DNA of 64,000 nt from Macrosoma leucophasiata (GCA_036365455.1 JAWQUS010000026.1:17378001-17442000), one strand, 5' to 3'; shown: positions 1-11,587, numbered from the stretch's first letter. Translations and numbers: made by a program. Notes: generated by a model from the letters alone, not told the origin.

Positions 1-223
1 TGGGCACTCTGTAGTCTCTGCATAGCCCATAAGCGACTAACCGTGAATAAACTCAACATAAACAAAACACAGCCGACTCAGTGAGCAAGCACCACAAATT
101 ATAATCGATCAAAGAGTACGCCCGTAATTGTGCTAGGGGCGCGCTTTAGTATTGATCTTAGGGCTTACAATGTTGTTGGCTTCATAATTTAATGACCTAA
201 TATTCGCTTGCTTGTATACATTT

Positions 224-486
224 CAACTTTCAACTGCCTCAATAGCCTAGTGGTAGTAGACCACTACTATTACGCTGGGGTCCTGGATTCGATTCCCGGG
301 TAGGGGACTATCAGAGATAATAGTGTCCTTTATAACTGATTCTTGTGGGATTTTCCATTTTCTGGAAATTTACCGGTAGGTACCTCGAAGTTTGGTAATG
401 TGCCCGGAGATGTCAACAGGCTCGCCGCCTGTTGCATGGGCCAAAACGTAACCGGCGAATCGTGGGTGTTTGCATGTATGCTTGAA
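224..486 (+). mobile_element. tRNA-derived SINE, family B, copy 1
   Basis: The head resembles a tRNA gene: an A-box-like tagcctagtggtag near 245 and a B-box-like ggattcgattcc near 284. The body is shared with the copies at 18658, 23297, 25840 and 40030. The 12-mer ttgtatacattt lies on both sides (212-223 and 487-498) and may be a target-site duplication. However, the right copy also resembles the atgcatgcattt that normally follows in this family, so the duplication is only a candidate. SINEs are transcribed by RNA polymerase III and copied by a LINE reverse transcriptase. An open frame inside the body (343-525) is an artefact of the repeat. Confidence 0.75.
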
Positions 487-654
487 TTGTATACATTTTA
501 TAATGGTAAATATTTAGAAGTATAAATGATGGCGGAGATCCAGAGATAGGGCTCGAAGGTTTAGGGACCAGCGCATTACTAGATCAGTTATATTCATCGT
601 TACCGTGCTCCGATCAGGTAATAACCACCATAAATTCAAAACAATTTAGTCCAT

Positions 655-772
655 AAGGGTGGCAACGCATCTACATTTGACTTTCAGTTTCGGTTGTGCA
701 GATATCTATATGATGCAGTGATTTACCATCCAGGTGAACTGCATGTTTGTTTGTCACCAATTTTCGTTACAA
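655..772 (+). repeat. Repeat family C, 3' fragment
   Basis: This stretch matches the 3' half of the family seen complete at 14379 and 59484. It runs from a ggtggcaacgcatct-type segment to the ctgcatgtttgtttgtcacc end. The 5' half is absent. Confidence 0.6.
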
Positions 773-878
773 AAAGACTCTCTCAGGCGAATATATAATG
801 TTCTTTTCCTTCGAAGATCGGTTCACAATTTGATAATACTCGTAATTTATCACGCGAAGCGTCTTCAATTTTTTAATG

Positions 879-1155
879 TAATGAGCGTGGCAAACAAGCA
901 TGCAGTTCACATTGATTTTAAGTGATGACTGCAGCCTATACACACCCACACAAAGACCACAGGTCAAAATGCAGATGCGTTACCACTTTTGAGGAGTAAG
1001 GTGTTATGCCTCAGTGCCGGAAATTAAAGGGCCGCACATTACCACCTGACCGGAACACGATAGTGCTGAACATTACCATTTAGCGTCAAGTATATTATAG
1101 GTAATGCGGTGGTTCCTACGCTCGCGAGCTCCATCACTGGAGCTCTATCACCAGT
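879..1155 (-). mobile_element. Repeat family C, near full-length copy
   Basis: Reading on the minus strand, it starts at an actggtgatagagctcc motif, holds a gagctc-type hairpin, passes through an accgcattacct segment, and ends in the gcatgcttgtttgccac tail. It lies 100 bp from a plus-strand fragment of the same family. The 3' end resembles the tail of a LINE fragment at 3566, so the family is probably a LINE-mobilised SINE, but no clear polymerase III promoter was found. Confidence 0.7.
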
Positions 1156-1460
1156 AATTCAATAACAAATCATAAATCCAACGATACCAGGTAACAAAGA
1201 GTAGAACTATTCAGCAAATGGGAACCGTGTGCATCATCGCTTTATCTAGTTAGAATTCACGAAGGCGGCAGCTCGAGCGACATTTAGCTCGTAATGACGT
1301 GACGCGACAATTTCCGAGCGGCGTCGGGGAATTGGACAAGTAGGAGCATGCTCGTAGGTTAATACACTGAGTACCAGGAGAGAAGAACTTGTGAGGATGT
1401 ACGGGGATGGTATAATTACATCTGTTTATGGAATTTTCACATTGTGTTTAGAATAGAATA

Positions 1461-1756
1461 CTAGAGCAACACCGGAGTGGAGTAGTCATATGCAGGCTTT
1501 CCCTTCTGCCAAAGTACTTGTACTACCCAAATGGGCCTATACCAGTCGTCTAGATGTTTAAATGTGTGCGTGAAATTGTTTCTGTATTTTGTTAAAGTCA
1601 AGGTGTGAGTTTCGCAGTTATAGACGATTTTCGTAGTGTGCGTGTGTGTCGCACGCATTTCCCCCCGCAAAAAAGACAGACTGTTTTGCATCGGTAATAA
1701 ACGCTATGGCTACTCTCCTCCAGTTCGCCGCGGCCGGTGGCCCGTGTTGTTCTATG
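1461..1756. mobile_element. Non-autonomous hAT-type MITE, copy 1
   Basis: It shares its whole length with the copies at 19857, 41452 and 60713. The left end is ctagagcaacacc, a variant of catagagcaacac; the right end is ttgttctatg. This copy is diverged and has no clear 8-bp target duplication. Assignment to hAT rests on the 8-bp duplications around the sister copies. It has no coding capacity. Confidence 0.7.
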
Positions 1757-1886
1757 ACTAGGACAGATGTCCGTTTGTGTTTGTGTATCTAAAAAATCTG
1801 CCAAGAGCGAATCGGACTCGAGCACAAAGAATTCCGTACCACTAAACACCGTTAAAAATAATTATCCTAAAACTACTTTTTTTAAC

Positions 1887-1926
1887 AAAAAAATCAAGTA
1901 ATAATTAATTATTACTTGATTTTTTT
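1887..1926. repeat. Perfect 40-bp palindrome
   Basis: Arms 1887-1906 and 1907-1926 are exact reverse complements with no spacer. The sequence is an A-run, then atcaagtaataatt, then its mirror. It is AT-rich and would extrude as a cruciform or form an RNA hairpin. No repeat family was recognised around it. Confidence 0.9.
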
Positions 1927-1929
1927 GAC

Positions 1930-2575
1930 TATTAGAAGTTCTACGTTCAAGATCAAAGAGAACGAACACACTGTCTAAGTATTACAAATCACGTACAAAG
2001 TAAATGAAGCTGCGATAAACGGAGTTAGCGTCCGGCAGTAAAGTGTGTTATGACCGAAGCAAGACGCCGCCTAGATTCTCAAAGGTATATTAAATCTCTT
2101 ACAGTAATCCGAGCGATCCGACGAATTACATTATATTATTTTTTATTGAACTTACAACCATTTAATTTTTATAATTTCTTCAGTGTTTTACCATCACCAT
2201 TAACTTTTGACAACACATTAAATTGCGTCAGGCGTTGCGAAGCGGCCTTATTAACTTTTCAAGCACAAATATACAAACTTTATTGTTTATATTTGAGTTT
2301 GTGAATCCCGACACCAATCCGTCAAAAAACGAAGCCGTTTCATAACTTAAAATAGATGTTATTTTAATTATATTTTTAAAACCAATTTATAAGTAGGTTT
2401 GTTAGATACGTAGATACACATTAAAACGACGATGGGTTTATCTTTGTGTGGGTGTCAACATTTATTACATCATTATGGTAGTCTATAATCCAAAACTAGT
2501 CGATCTTCACCTATCTGTTTACCGAATGAAACATTGTTTTATCCTATTTCATACATAAACAAACACGTCTTGCAT
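1930..2575. other. No recognisable feature
   Basis: AT-rich sequence with an 84-codon open frame at 2050-2304. That frame shows no domain or family resemblance and is read as chance. Confidence 0.6.
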
Positions 2576-2577
2576 AA

Positions 2578-2626
2578 CACAAGTTTATACCTAGTGTGGG
2601 GATGTGAGTGTACCTCAGCGTATCGA
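2578..2626 (+). repeat. SINE A tail fragment
   Basis: The segment acacaagtttatacctagt and what follows repeats the 3' tail of the SINE at 2693-3030. It includes the same unusual gtgtacctcagcg ending, so the two tails are closely related. Confidence 0.65.
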
Positions 2627-2692
2627 CCAATCGCGATCGCCAGGTCGACTTAGATTCGGACCCCCTACTACTAAGAACGTATTAATACGTTG

Positions 2693-3030
2693 GACGACCC
2701 GGTTAGTCCAGCGGTGTGAGACGACTGTTTGATTCGAAGAGTCGCGGGTTTGATCCCACACCGGGACAAATATTTGTATGGCATACAGTTATTTGTTTGT
2801 GTATGCGTTGGGTGTGTACAACGGAATCAGAATCAGAAACTCATTTATTCATTTAGGGTGACAGGCACCTCTTATGACACGTCAAAAACAAACAAAATAA
2901 ATTAAAATGAACAACAATTGATATACATGCCAAACAAGATAAAAAATATATGTAAACGGAACCCACAACACAGGTTTATACCTAGTGTGGGGATGTGAGT
3001 GTACCTCAGCGCATTTATTTTATTTATATA
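2693..3030 (+). mobile_element. tRNA-derived SINE, family A, split by an insertion
   Basis: The tRNA-like head has an A-box-like tagtccagcgg (2704-2714) and a B-box-like ggtttgatccc (2747-2757). The SINE body stops at 2821 and resumes near 2962 with the family's tail. A different repeat lies in the gap and is flanked by aacgga on both sides. Complete relatives lie at 17971, 26998, 33282, 35656, 38835 and 50503. Confidence 0.8.
2822..2962 (+). mobile_element. Repeat M nested in SINE A
   Basis: About 140 bp starting atcagaatcagaaactc, with the segment ttagggtgacaggcacctct. It is nearly identical to 19275-19415. The hexamer aacgga occurs at both junctions, as expected of a target-site duplication. 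It is probably the 3' end of a non-LTR retrotransposon, since it lacks a head. It must be younger than the SINE it splits. Confidence 0.65.
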
Positions 3031-3565
3031 CTTAATTATTTATAATAGTCGAAACATTGTCAAAATTGTTTTTCAGGATTGTTGGTATAACAATTCTTAT
3101 GAAATAACACACTAAAATTAAGTTATAAAACAGAACAACGTTATCGTTTTCGTTTGACTTCAAAATCCCAGCCCCGGGTCCTGGGTCTCGGGCGCTCGTA
3201 AAATGGACCCGAAGTCTTGCGATAAACAATATCCGAAGGGAACGCACGTTACTATTAGGTGAGCACTAACTTTACGACCTTGCTTATGGAATCCGCCTGT
3301 ATCGCAAATATCTGACCTCTGACAAAATTTACTTTTATTTACGCTTGAGTCTGATTCAGAGATTCCTTGTTTAATGAAACTGGTTCGTTTGTTATGACGT
3401 TGTAGTAGAAATAAAATAGGGACTGTATTAGGTATTGTAGCATTAAATTCAGGTCTTGCTACTGAATTTCGAGTGAACTTTTATAGTATATTGAGCTAAA
3501 TCGAATCAAAAGGTTGGTTCCATCACCTAATTTACGTAGGATTTATACTTAGGAGGAGCAAAATG
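3031..3565. other. No recognisable feature
   Basis: AT-rich sequence. An open frame on the minus strand (3032-3247) has no recognisable domain. Confidence 0.5.
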
Positions 3566-3712
3566 ATGTCAAAAAATATTTGAGTCCTTCAGGGCTGACA
3601 GCGCTTTGGCGACTCCCCTGGTGTTGCAAATGTTCATAGGAGACGGTGACTACTTTCCATCAGGTGGCCCGTTTGCTTGTCTGTGAAACCATTGACATAA
3701 AAAAAATTAAAC
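3566..3712 (+). repeat. Probable LINE 3'-tail fragment
   Basis: It contains ggtgactactttccatcagg, then a gcccgtttgcttgtctg segment and a run of A. This order is typical of the 3' untranslated end of lepidopteran non-LTR elements (recalled pattern, not a database match). The terminal cttgtttgcc-type motif is also the end of repeat family C. Confidence 0.45.
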
Positions 3713-3929
3713 CAGCTTAATTGTAACTGCTATAAAAGGAGTTCTATTGAATAACACAACACCGATAGATATACTCTGTTATTTTTGTGTTTGAGTTTGA
3801 CAAGAGTGAGCAAGACAGATGATTCGTCCAGTGGTTCACTACGACCATTGAATCCGCCTGTACCAGGACAAAAGCCTGTGTACTCTAGTGTGTTTCATAA
3901 AAATACCAAAACACAACGACCGAAGACTG

Positions 3930-4140
3930 CCTATTAGATCCAATTTTAGTACCGTCAGCATATTGCAAAATTTGGCATTAATGGGGTGTCGTCACAAATG
4001 CTACATCGCATTTCCTTTATCAACCCATAAAATACAATGATGGTAATCAAGTAAGGGTGTTTTCAGACTGTCGCGTTTTATACTTTTTACAAGCGAACTC
4101 GCGTAACACCATTAGGGTGACATAGCTCTATGACCATTCT
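3930..4140 (+). repeat. Local repeat X, copy 1
   Basis: The core is gatggtaatcaagtaagg, a cgcgttttat segment and then gcgaactcgcgtaacacc. It is shared with 5520-5705 and 6490-6705. The upstream flank, with a tagtaccgtcagcat-type motif, is also shared with copy 2. Confidence 0.65.
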
Positions 4141-5165
4141 TCAAGACACAACATGATGAAATCGCTACAAACATTTTGATTCCTTGATGTAAGATTCCTG
4201 ATCGATTCATTATTAATTATGTCATTTAATTACTTTGTCATTGTGAAGTGAAATGAAAGTAGCAAGCATACAGTATCTTCACCATATCAACAAACATAAT
4301 GCAATGACAAAAAACAGCCTGTTAAGGCCTTAAGTAGGGTGAATTGCCTAAATTCGTACATGATTCAAGTCAAATTCTAGAAAAAACTGTTAATTTAATC
4401 CGCAATATAGAAATATACAACGACAGACAAGGATTTAATGAACACTTTTAAATGAACAGAATGTTAAATTTGCTAACCCCCTTTTAGAAAAAACCATTTC
4501 AAAATGCCCCCTTTTTTGTCTTAAAATGCAAATGTTCTCCAAAACGCCACAGTCTTATTGCTTCGTTATATTGCAAAAGAAAAGGCTTTAAATTACTCAC
4601 AGTTTTAATTAAGAGTTTTATTTATTTTGGTGTTATTTATTAATGAAAATTAATAAAATGTCGAAATTTCCGTGCATGAGCGCGAGCCTCTTCGTCACGC
4701 CATACTGTAATCTCAAGCTAGTCGGCTGCGGCCCTTTGTGAGTGGAGGATGTACAGCGCCCTGCCGAAATATAAACTTACATATTTTGGGATGTTACTGC
4801 GAAGTTATGAGTAAAATCTGTAAAAAAAGATGTATTACTATACAACACGAGCGTTTACGGACTTAAGATTTTACTAAATAGTGGCTATCGAATATAATCT
4901 TGTGCGAATTGATGTCTTGTTGTTGTCAAAGAATATAAATACATTGACAATATTGACATTGCAACACGGATAGTTGACGTAGAAAAAGAAACACAAATGA
5001 ACTGAAGGAGAATTTAGCTGATTACTGTTTAATACTTGTTATACCTACGTGTAATTTACCTACACTGTTACTTACCAAAATTATATTAGTAAGTAAGTAG
5101 GTATATAAAGTGGTTTTATTTTGTGTAAGATATAATAAAATTAATTTAGGTAACTACAGATTTTT
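4141..5165. other. No recognisable feature
   Basis: AT-rich sequence without a convincing open frame. The only structure seen is a gtagcaagcatacag segment near 4260, which recurs near 6412 beside repeat X copy 3. Confidence 0.5.
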
Positions 5166-5169
5166 TTCA

Positions 5170-5310
5170 ATCTTACTATTATAAATGTGAAAGTATGGAT
5201 GTTTGTTTGTTTGTTGGTCAAATCACGCTAAAGCGGCTGAACGGATTTCGATGAAATTTTCTTCACAGGTAGAGCATAAATATAGTTTATAGGTGTGTTC
5301 ACAGGTAGGG
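5170..5310 (+). repeat. Interspersed repeat R, copy 1
   Basis: It starts tactattataaatgtgaaag, carries a (gttt)n stretch, and continues with aagcggctgaacggatttcg. The same motifs occur reversed at 5822-6355 and 52160-52375. The gaacggatttcgatgaaa wording is typical of abundant lepidopteran non-LTR tails. Confidence 0.55.
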
Positions 5311-5519
5311 GACGATATTTTTGGCGGTAGAACGAGTGAGAAAAAAAAATATTTTCACCAGTTCGACGGTCGAACAGATGAGAAAAAAAATTGTCAATTC
5401 GATAGTCGAACTAATGCATCGAACTAATGGGAATAGAGGTGTTTCAATTTCGCTCAAATTTGGACAAATATATGATGAGCTCCGTTTTGCCAAGGTCATT
5501 CAGGCTACTTAACCCCTTA

Positions 5520-5705
5520 AAGTAAATTTTAGTATTGCCGGCATATAACACAAATTGACATTAACGCAGTGTTTCACATTTCAAGCCATCAAATCCAACG
5601 ATGGTAATCAAGTAAGGGCGTTTTCATACCGCCGCGTTTTATGCTCTTTTTATGCGAACTCGCGTAACACCATCAGGTTGAAACAGCTCTATGAACATTC
5701 TAGAA
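5520..5705 (+). repeat. Local repeat X, copy 2
   Basis: It shares gatggtaatcaagtaagg and gcgaactcgcgtaacacc with copy 1, plus the agctctatga segment that follows. It is diverged by scattered substitutions. Confidence 0.65.
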
Positions 5706-5821
5706 TCGTCAATAGGTATATCTACTTTTTTTTTTCGAACGCGAAACGCGGTTGCGCCAAGGAGAAATCTGTACAAGATACGTTTTGAGTTCGTAGATGA
5801 ATAATTTCTGAAATATTTATT

Positions 5822-6355
5822 ACTAGCTTTTACCCGCGATTTCGTCCATGTGAACTTCCAAGTATAAATAACGGTACTAAGTACTCTTGAAACATATGAA
5901 GATTAATTATTAAGCAGTAGTCATTTACATGTAAGTTCAGTGTGCTGTCAAATTGAAAATTAAGCCTTTGTTGCACCAATATATTTGATAAAGTTAAAGT
6001 TATTGTAACATTTCAAATCCTTCTCCAACTTAAAGAAATATGTTAAAGTTGAAAAAGGATGTGAAACGTTACAATAACATAAACTTCAACAAATACCGTA
6101 GTGCAACCCAGGCTTAGTCAATTATAACATCAACTCTCATCGGTTTAAGAGTCTACGTTCGGATACATTGAACAGCAACGTAATCGGCATTTTTTCCCTA
6201 AAAATTCCCTAAGGAACCTCTGAACGGGATAAAAAATGTCCTATGTGTTACAGTTACATATACTCTACCTAAATACAAAATTTCATCGAAATACGCTGTA
6301 GCATGATTGAGCAACAAACAAACATCCATACTTTCCCATTAACAATAGGAATAAC
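5822..6355 (-). repeat. Interspersed repeat R, copy 2
   Basis: It opens with tagcttttacccgcgatttc and ends with acaaacatccatactttcc, the reverse complement of the start of copy 1. A cctctgaacgggata block near 6220 is also present at 52213. The middle holds a diverged inverted segment near 5965-6110 (ttgataaagttaaagttatt and its complement). Confidence 0.55.
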
Positions 6356-6489
6356 ATTTGTAATCGGTATGTTTAAGCACAAACTAGACTGACCGTCATT
6401 ATGAAGTGTTATGCAAGTAGCAAGCAAGCATATTTATAGCATTACATAAAAATTGCAATGATAAAACCTTCGCGAATTTCAGTACAAAA

Positions 6490-6705
6490 CGCAAATTTCA
6501 GTACAATCGACATAATTATTACAAAAACTGATATTACGGCTTGTCCTCCTCGTCACAAATGCTGCGGCGTATTTCTCGTTTCAACCCATAAAATACAATG
6601 ATGGTAATCAAGTAAAGGCGTTCTCAGACTGCCGCGTTTTATGCTTTTTTTATGAGTATTCGCCGAAAACCAGGCCGAGTCAGTTCTCTGGTACAAACAT
6701 TCAGA
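6490..6705 (+). repeat. Local repeat X, copy 3
   Basis: It shares aaaatacaatgatggtaatc with copy 1, followed by the cgcgttttatgcttttt segment. The 3' part then diverges. Confidence 0.6.
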
Positions 6706-6709
6706 AATC

Positions 6710-7320
6710 GTTTTTTATAAAGTGTTATTTCCACGTTAAACGTCCGCACATTCACTTCATCAACTAGGAAAAATGGCGACTGTCCCCACCTACATCAATA
6801 GAACATACGCGTTATTAATGTACTCCCACACAGCAGTTACATAACGCTAGATAATGTTGCATTACATTTGCCTTGCGTTGTCTTACTTATTTTTTTTCTA
6901 AATTGTATATAGTTACAATTTGTATAAAAAAGATTCTTTAAATTGTTTATAACTATACACATAGCATTACATACGTACCTACTAACACATTTTTTACTTT
7001 TTTGTAGAACATCATTCCTTCATTTAGAGCCATGGTGGCAATAATGGGGGCTTAAAGTTGCCCCATAGAGCTTTTTTTTTTTAATCTTACGATAAAGGCA
7101 AACACATTGTAGGTACCTACTTTAGTAAATACTTTTGGCTATTCTACGTAAAACCAAAGATTTCAATACAGATGCGTTTCCACACCTGATGTCCAAGTTG
7201 TTATGCCTCTGCGTGCTCTGTGCCAGAAGTTACAAGGCTATAAATTAAGGTGCTTCATTATGAGGCAGGGACCAATGTCCCCATACGGACACGGACAGAA
7301 ACGTATTTTACCGCAGCGTC
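6710..7320. other. No recognisable feature
   Basis: AT-rich sequence with several T-runs. No open frame or repeat was recognised. Confidence 0.5.
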
Positions 7321-7324
7321 TTAT

Positions 7325-7612
7325 TACTGACATTTCTAAAACAATAAGCTTGAGCGACATGTAGCCGTATTCTTGTATCAACAGAGTGTTGCGATGAGAG
7401 TAGCGCAATAAAAGAATGTCACGGCTCAACATGACGCACGTGTGAGTGATCTGGCGTATTACGTCCTCTACTCCTTGTCCTTTATTGCCCTCCTCTTAGA
7501 TACACACGGTGTACCTACTTGCGGGGACTCCCCCGCCGACCTAACACGCTACACCCACCGGACACGGTATAATATCGCTTTTGAGCATCCATTTAGCCAA
7601 TGAACAAGAAAC
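7325..7612 (+). repeat. Direct repeat Y, copy 1
   Basis: It matches 8485-8712 over its length with gaps. Shared anchors are aaacaataagct, attcttgtatcaacagagtg, cttgcgggg and catttagccaatgaacaa. It is more GC-rich than its surroundings. No protein was recognised in any frame. Confidence 0.65.
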
Positions 7613-8484
7613 AACGGATACTTGATTTTTTTTTGTTTTTTTATGGGATTGAAAGAACGATTGCGAAAAAAACTGGATAAATAAGACCAAGATTTATTTT
7701 AAAAAAAACACGTATTGCAAATGTTTTATTTAAAAATTGCATTCAGTCCACATTAGAGAAAAGTGCTTCCAGTGCTTTAATATTGTATCTAAAGCGACGT
7801 ATAAATTTATAATTGACAGATAAAGACTTGTAATCCACGTTTAATATTGAAAAATACTTTAAGACCATAATTTTTAATGCAGTGTTGCTTCCTACTCGCG
7901 CTGTATGTTTTTAAAGCACCATGTTGCTGAAGAATTAAACCATAGGAGGAGAAAATCACTATCATTTAGTTGCAGATGGATTGGGTAGCTCATATGCGTT
8001 CCTCGTCATATAAAATGGGTGATAAGTATGTAAAGAAATACGACCTATTTCTTAATAAGAATTATAACCTTTTTCATTTGACTGGCCGTAATATATTTAT
8101 GACTTATCAAATAATGGTGTGTCATGAATTTATTATTTGAAGAATATAATTTCTTTATGATTATAATGTAATGTAGTAAAAATATTAAAATATTATTTAT
8201 AGATGATATTGGGCAGAAATAAACTCTATAGGTACCTAGGTTTCTTTGGTTACAGGTTAGTGTTTGTTATAAGATAATATTGTAATAGCGTTTAAGTAGA
8301 GATAAAACTATAAATAACAAATATAATTCTTTGGTTACAGAGCAACAACATTGTTTATTTCTGATAATTTTATAGATTACATTTAATCTTTTAAGTATAT
8401 TATACTGCATCATAATTACAGACATTCATTACGACACGAGCTAAAAATTCCGACACGTTCTTAGCACATCATTTAATATTGAAA
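7613..8484. other. No recognisable feature
   Basis: Very AT-rich sequence between the two copies of repeat Y. Confidence 0.5.
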
Positions 8485-8712
8485 CTTCCAAAACAATAAG
8501 CTCGGGCGACACAAAGTCATATTCTTGTATCAACAGAGTGGCGACATATAAAAGTGTCGAGGCGTGGCGCTCGTAAGTGATGTGGAGCGTTACGTCGTCT
8601 TACCTTTATTGCCTCCCACCCAGACGCACATTGTGTGCTTGCGGGGTCTCCGCCACACCTCACTACGCAGCTTAATATTCCCTTTGGACATACTCGTACA
8701 TTTAGCCAATGA
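8485..8712 (+). repeat. Direct repeat Y, copy 2
   Basis: This is the second copy of the block at 7325-7612, about 1.15 kb downstream in the same orientation and diverged. Overlapping open frames on both strands follow from its higher GC content and are not conserved in copy 1. Confidence 0.65.
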
Positions 8713-8875
8713 ACAAATAGTTGTAGACTTAGACAAATTTCTAAACGCGGCATTTCTCTAGGAAACTATTGTCACAATAGTTTTTGAAAAAAAAAATCGA
8801 AACTTTATCGTCGGGTCGTTCGGGTCGTTCAATAGTATTTGCGTGGAATTGAAAAATCATTTTATTTGGCCCATT

Positions 8876-9090
8876 TTACCTAACCTGCCGCTAAATGGTA
8901 GTGATCGGCACTATCGTGTTCCGGTTAGATGGCAATGTATGGCCCAGTAATAACTATCACAGAGACATGACACCTTAGGTCTCAGGGGTGGCAACGCATC
9001 TGTATTTTGAGACATGTAGATGTCTATAGATTGCAGTCATCACTTAACATCAATGTGAGCTGCATGCTTGTTTGCCACCTTTTCCTTACA
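8876..9090 (+). mobile_element. Repeat family C, 5'-truncated copy
   Basis: It starts at a ttacctaacctgccgctaaa segment, carries the cactatcgtgttccgg core, and ends in tgcatgcttgtttgccacc. The hairpin-bearing 5' end is missing. Confidence 0.7.
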
Positions 9091-9948
9091 ATAAACAATT
9101 TTAAGCGGATTCGATAAATACGCCTAAAGTCAAAACAATTACTGTTCAACGTGATGTTGTTTTATTTTCGCGTGATCATGATTTAGCGAGTTAATGAGCT
9201 GAGCAACAGAATACAAAGAGGAGTGACTTTACAACTTTTTGCGCTCCTAATTTCCTAAAGAAAAACTGAGGGTAATGTTATTAAAGTTCTATTCATCATG
9301 GTACCAGGGTGGCAGCGGTGGGGAGAGCTGACGGATGACCGCGCGCGGGCACCGTGTAATAGAACTGTCAGATCACCGGACGCAGCCTCGATAGATACTA
9401 GGCGGTCATAAATATTTAGGTAGACAATTCCAGCGATAAATATTTTAAGGATATTGCTATTGAAGAATACTTTGAGTTTAATTTAAACCATAATAAATTC
9501 GATGTTTTTTTTTTAATTTCAATATCTTACCGTGTGTTCATATAAGGTTTGTTTTTTTTTTAATATTTTTATTCGTGTGTAATACGGTTTGAGAATCATA
9601 AAACACTCCTTGATTGTGTTAAGGTTTTATTGCAAGAGACAGATATTTTTTTTACATCACATAGACAAATTGACACATGACATTTTACGGGGTTCACATA
9701 CATCAAACTAAAGTTTGTGTTCCGAAATACACTGCAATATAGTGTCGATCTTAGACAATTCGAATTGAACAGTATTACTACAGTATTATACAGACTAGGC
9801 ACAATGCTGAATAGTATACATACTTATAGGCAAATAAACTATTTTTTTAATTAACTTCAGACTTTTTAAAGATGAGTTGTTATATTTTTGCAACTGACAG
9901 TGTATTTAAAGTTAGTATACATGAAAGTAATAAAAAAAACAGATGTGA
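9091..9948. other. No recognisable feature
   Basis: AT-rich apart from a GC-rich patch near 9305-9400. A 68-codon minus frame at 9596-9802 has no recognisable domain. Confidence 0.5.
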
Positions 9949-10216
9949 TTGAAGTGGTAAACAAGCATGCAGTTCATATTGATGTTAAGTGATGACTGCA
10001 GCCTATCGACACCCACACAAAGACCAAGGTCAAAATGCTGATGCGTTACCACTCCTGAGGCCTTAGGTGTTATGCCTCTGTGCCGGAAATTACAGGGCCG
10101 TACATTACCACCTGACCGGAACACGATAGTGCTGAACACTACCATTTAGCGGCAAGTATATCAGGTAATGCGGTGGTGCATACGCGAGCTCTGTCACTGG
10201 AGCTCTACCACCAGTA
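9949..10216 (-). mobile_element. Repeat family C, near full-length copy
   Basis: It is complete from the gcatgcagttcatattgatg end to the terminal gagctctaccaccagt. All family landmarks are present on the minus strand. Confidence 0.75.
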
Positions 10217-11107
10217 AAAATTACACATACTGTTTTTTTTATTACTTTTATAGATATTTTTATTAGATTTTTTTATTACTTTTATATATATAATACTTAG
10301 GTACACACGTAAGAAGTTACTCAATTTATTTAATTCAATTCATTTATTGCATAAATCATGAGATGTTTAGTACAGGTGGTAATAGGTAATATATCTACGT
10401 GCATCATGCAACTCTCTTGGATATGGCAATAGGTAAACGCTGCTTATTTTGGCGCGATTGGAAAAAATATGAGAGTGAGTTTATAAGATGCGCGCGCACA
10501 TTGCTAGATAAAAGCGACAATCTGAAGTTATTGATAAACAAATAAAAAGCAAGAGTCTGAAGTTAGCTGCTAAACCTTTTTGTTTTATTTCTGGTATATT
10601 GGAAGGTACGCTAAAGAAGTACCTAATTACAATTCCTTTATCCCAAAACCATGACAAAGTAAAATCAGTGTCAATCTTGAACGCGACACGGAACGTTCAC
10701 AAAATCAATGGCGAGCGGGTCACGTTTCCACTTATCGTTGGACATAAATTTCACACAAATGTCACCACGATCAGCCCGAGTCCCTTCCGACCAAATAGCG
10801 AAATATCTAGTAGTTTTACTTGCGTATGTAATTTGAAAATACTTTAGCGAACTCTTCCAAAGGTAAGATGGTTCTTAAGTACCTACTATCGAATAGATAC
10901 TTATCAGTTTTGGGAATCAGGAAAAATCAAACAATTTTTTTTAAATTATTAATCTAAAACTTAAGACTTCGTTTACGTAGATACTAAACGATAATTTTGT
11001 TAAATTCTACGCAGATTAAGTCGTGGTCACAGTCAGTCTTAATTAAATAGGTACGTTTATGTAACAGACAGACCAAAAAAAATCCAGAAAAAGTATTTTG
11101 TTTCTGT
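10217..11107. other. No recognisable gene
   Basis: AT-rich sequence. An 82-codon plus-strand frame at 10599-10847 is less AT-rich than its flanks, but I recognise no domain, signal peptide or membrane segment in it. Confidence 0.5.
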
Positions 11108-11109
11108 TA

Positions 11110-11180
11110 ATAAAATTAATAATGGCAACCCATTATACGTACCACTGCTGGGCACGTCTTTTTAGGGGTAGGCCTTGTTT
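11110..11180 (-). repeat. 5S-type SINE, tail fragment
   Basis: It begins with a short (aat) tail, then ggcaacccattatacgt and gctgggcacg. This matches the 3' part of the element at 12108-12475 in the same orientation. Confidence 0.55.
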
Positions 11181-11511
11181 CTGTTACTCTTTTTTAATTG
11201 ATCCCTACCAGTTTTTTGGAAAAATATTTAATGTCGTAGACACTCGATTTTCTTCTATAATTAAAATCTCTTATAATACGAGTATGTACTTATTGATAAC
11301 ACATACGTGTGAATGATTTCCATTTCTCTTAAAAATCAGACGTAATAATATCAAAAATGAAACATAAGTTTACAGCTACAAAACGGTTTCAAATAATGTA
11401 TTGTTAGCATTATTAGGCAGTATATAATTCTGAAATAGGTCATGGTAACCACACTAAAAGGTCGCAACACCACGATATGAACAAATGCTAAGTCATTATA
11501 TAAGTATTTTT

Positions 11512-11553
11512 ATGGCCCCGTAATAACTATCACAGAGGCATGACACCTTAGGC
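11512..11553 (+). repeat. Repeat family C, short fragment
   Basis: A match to taataactatcacagaggca and the caccttagg that follows in this family. Confidence 0.5.
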
Positions 11554-11587
11554 CACTCTCTTCTTTCTTCTCACTTATCTCAGTTCG

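Noticed and set aside
2693..2764. Possible tRNA gene (A-box and B-box motifs)
   Set aside because: The same head recurs at least eight times attached to the same downstream body, so it is a SINE head. It does not form a full cloverleaf that I can trace.
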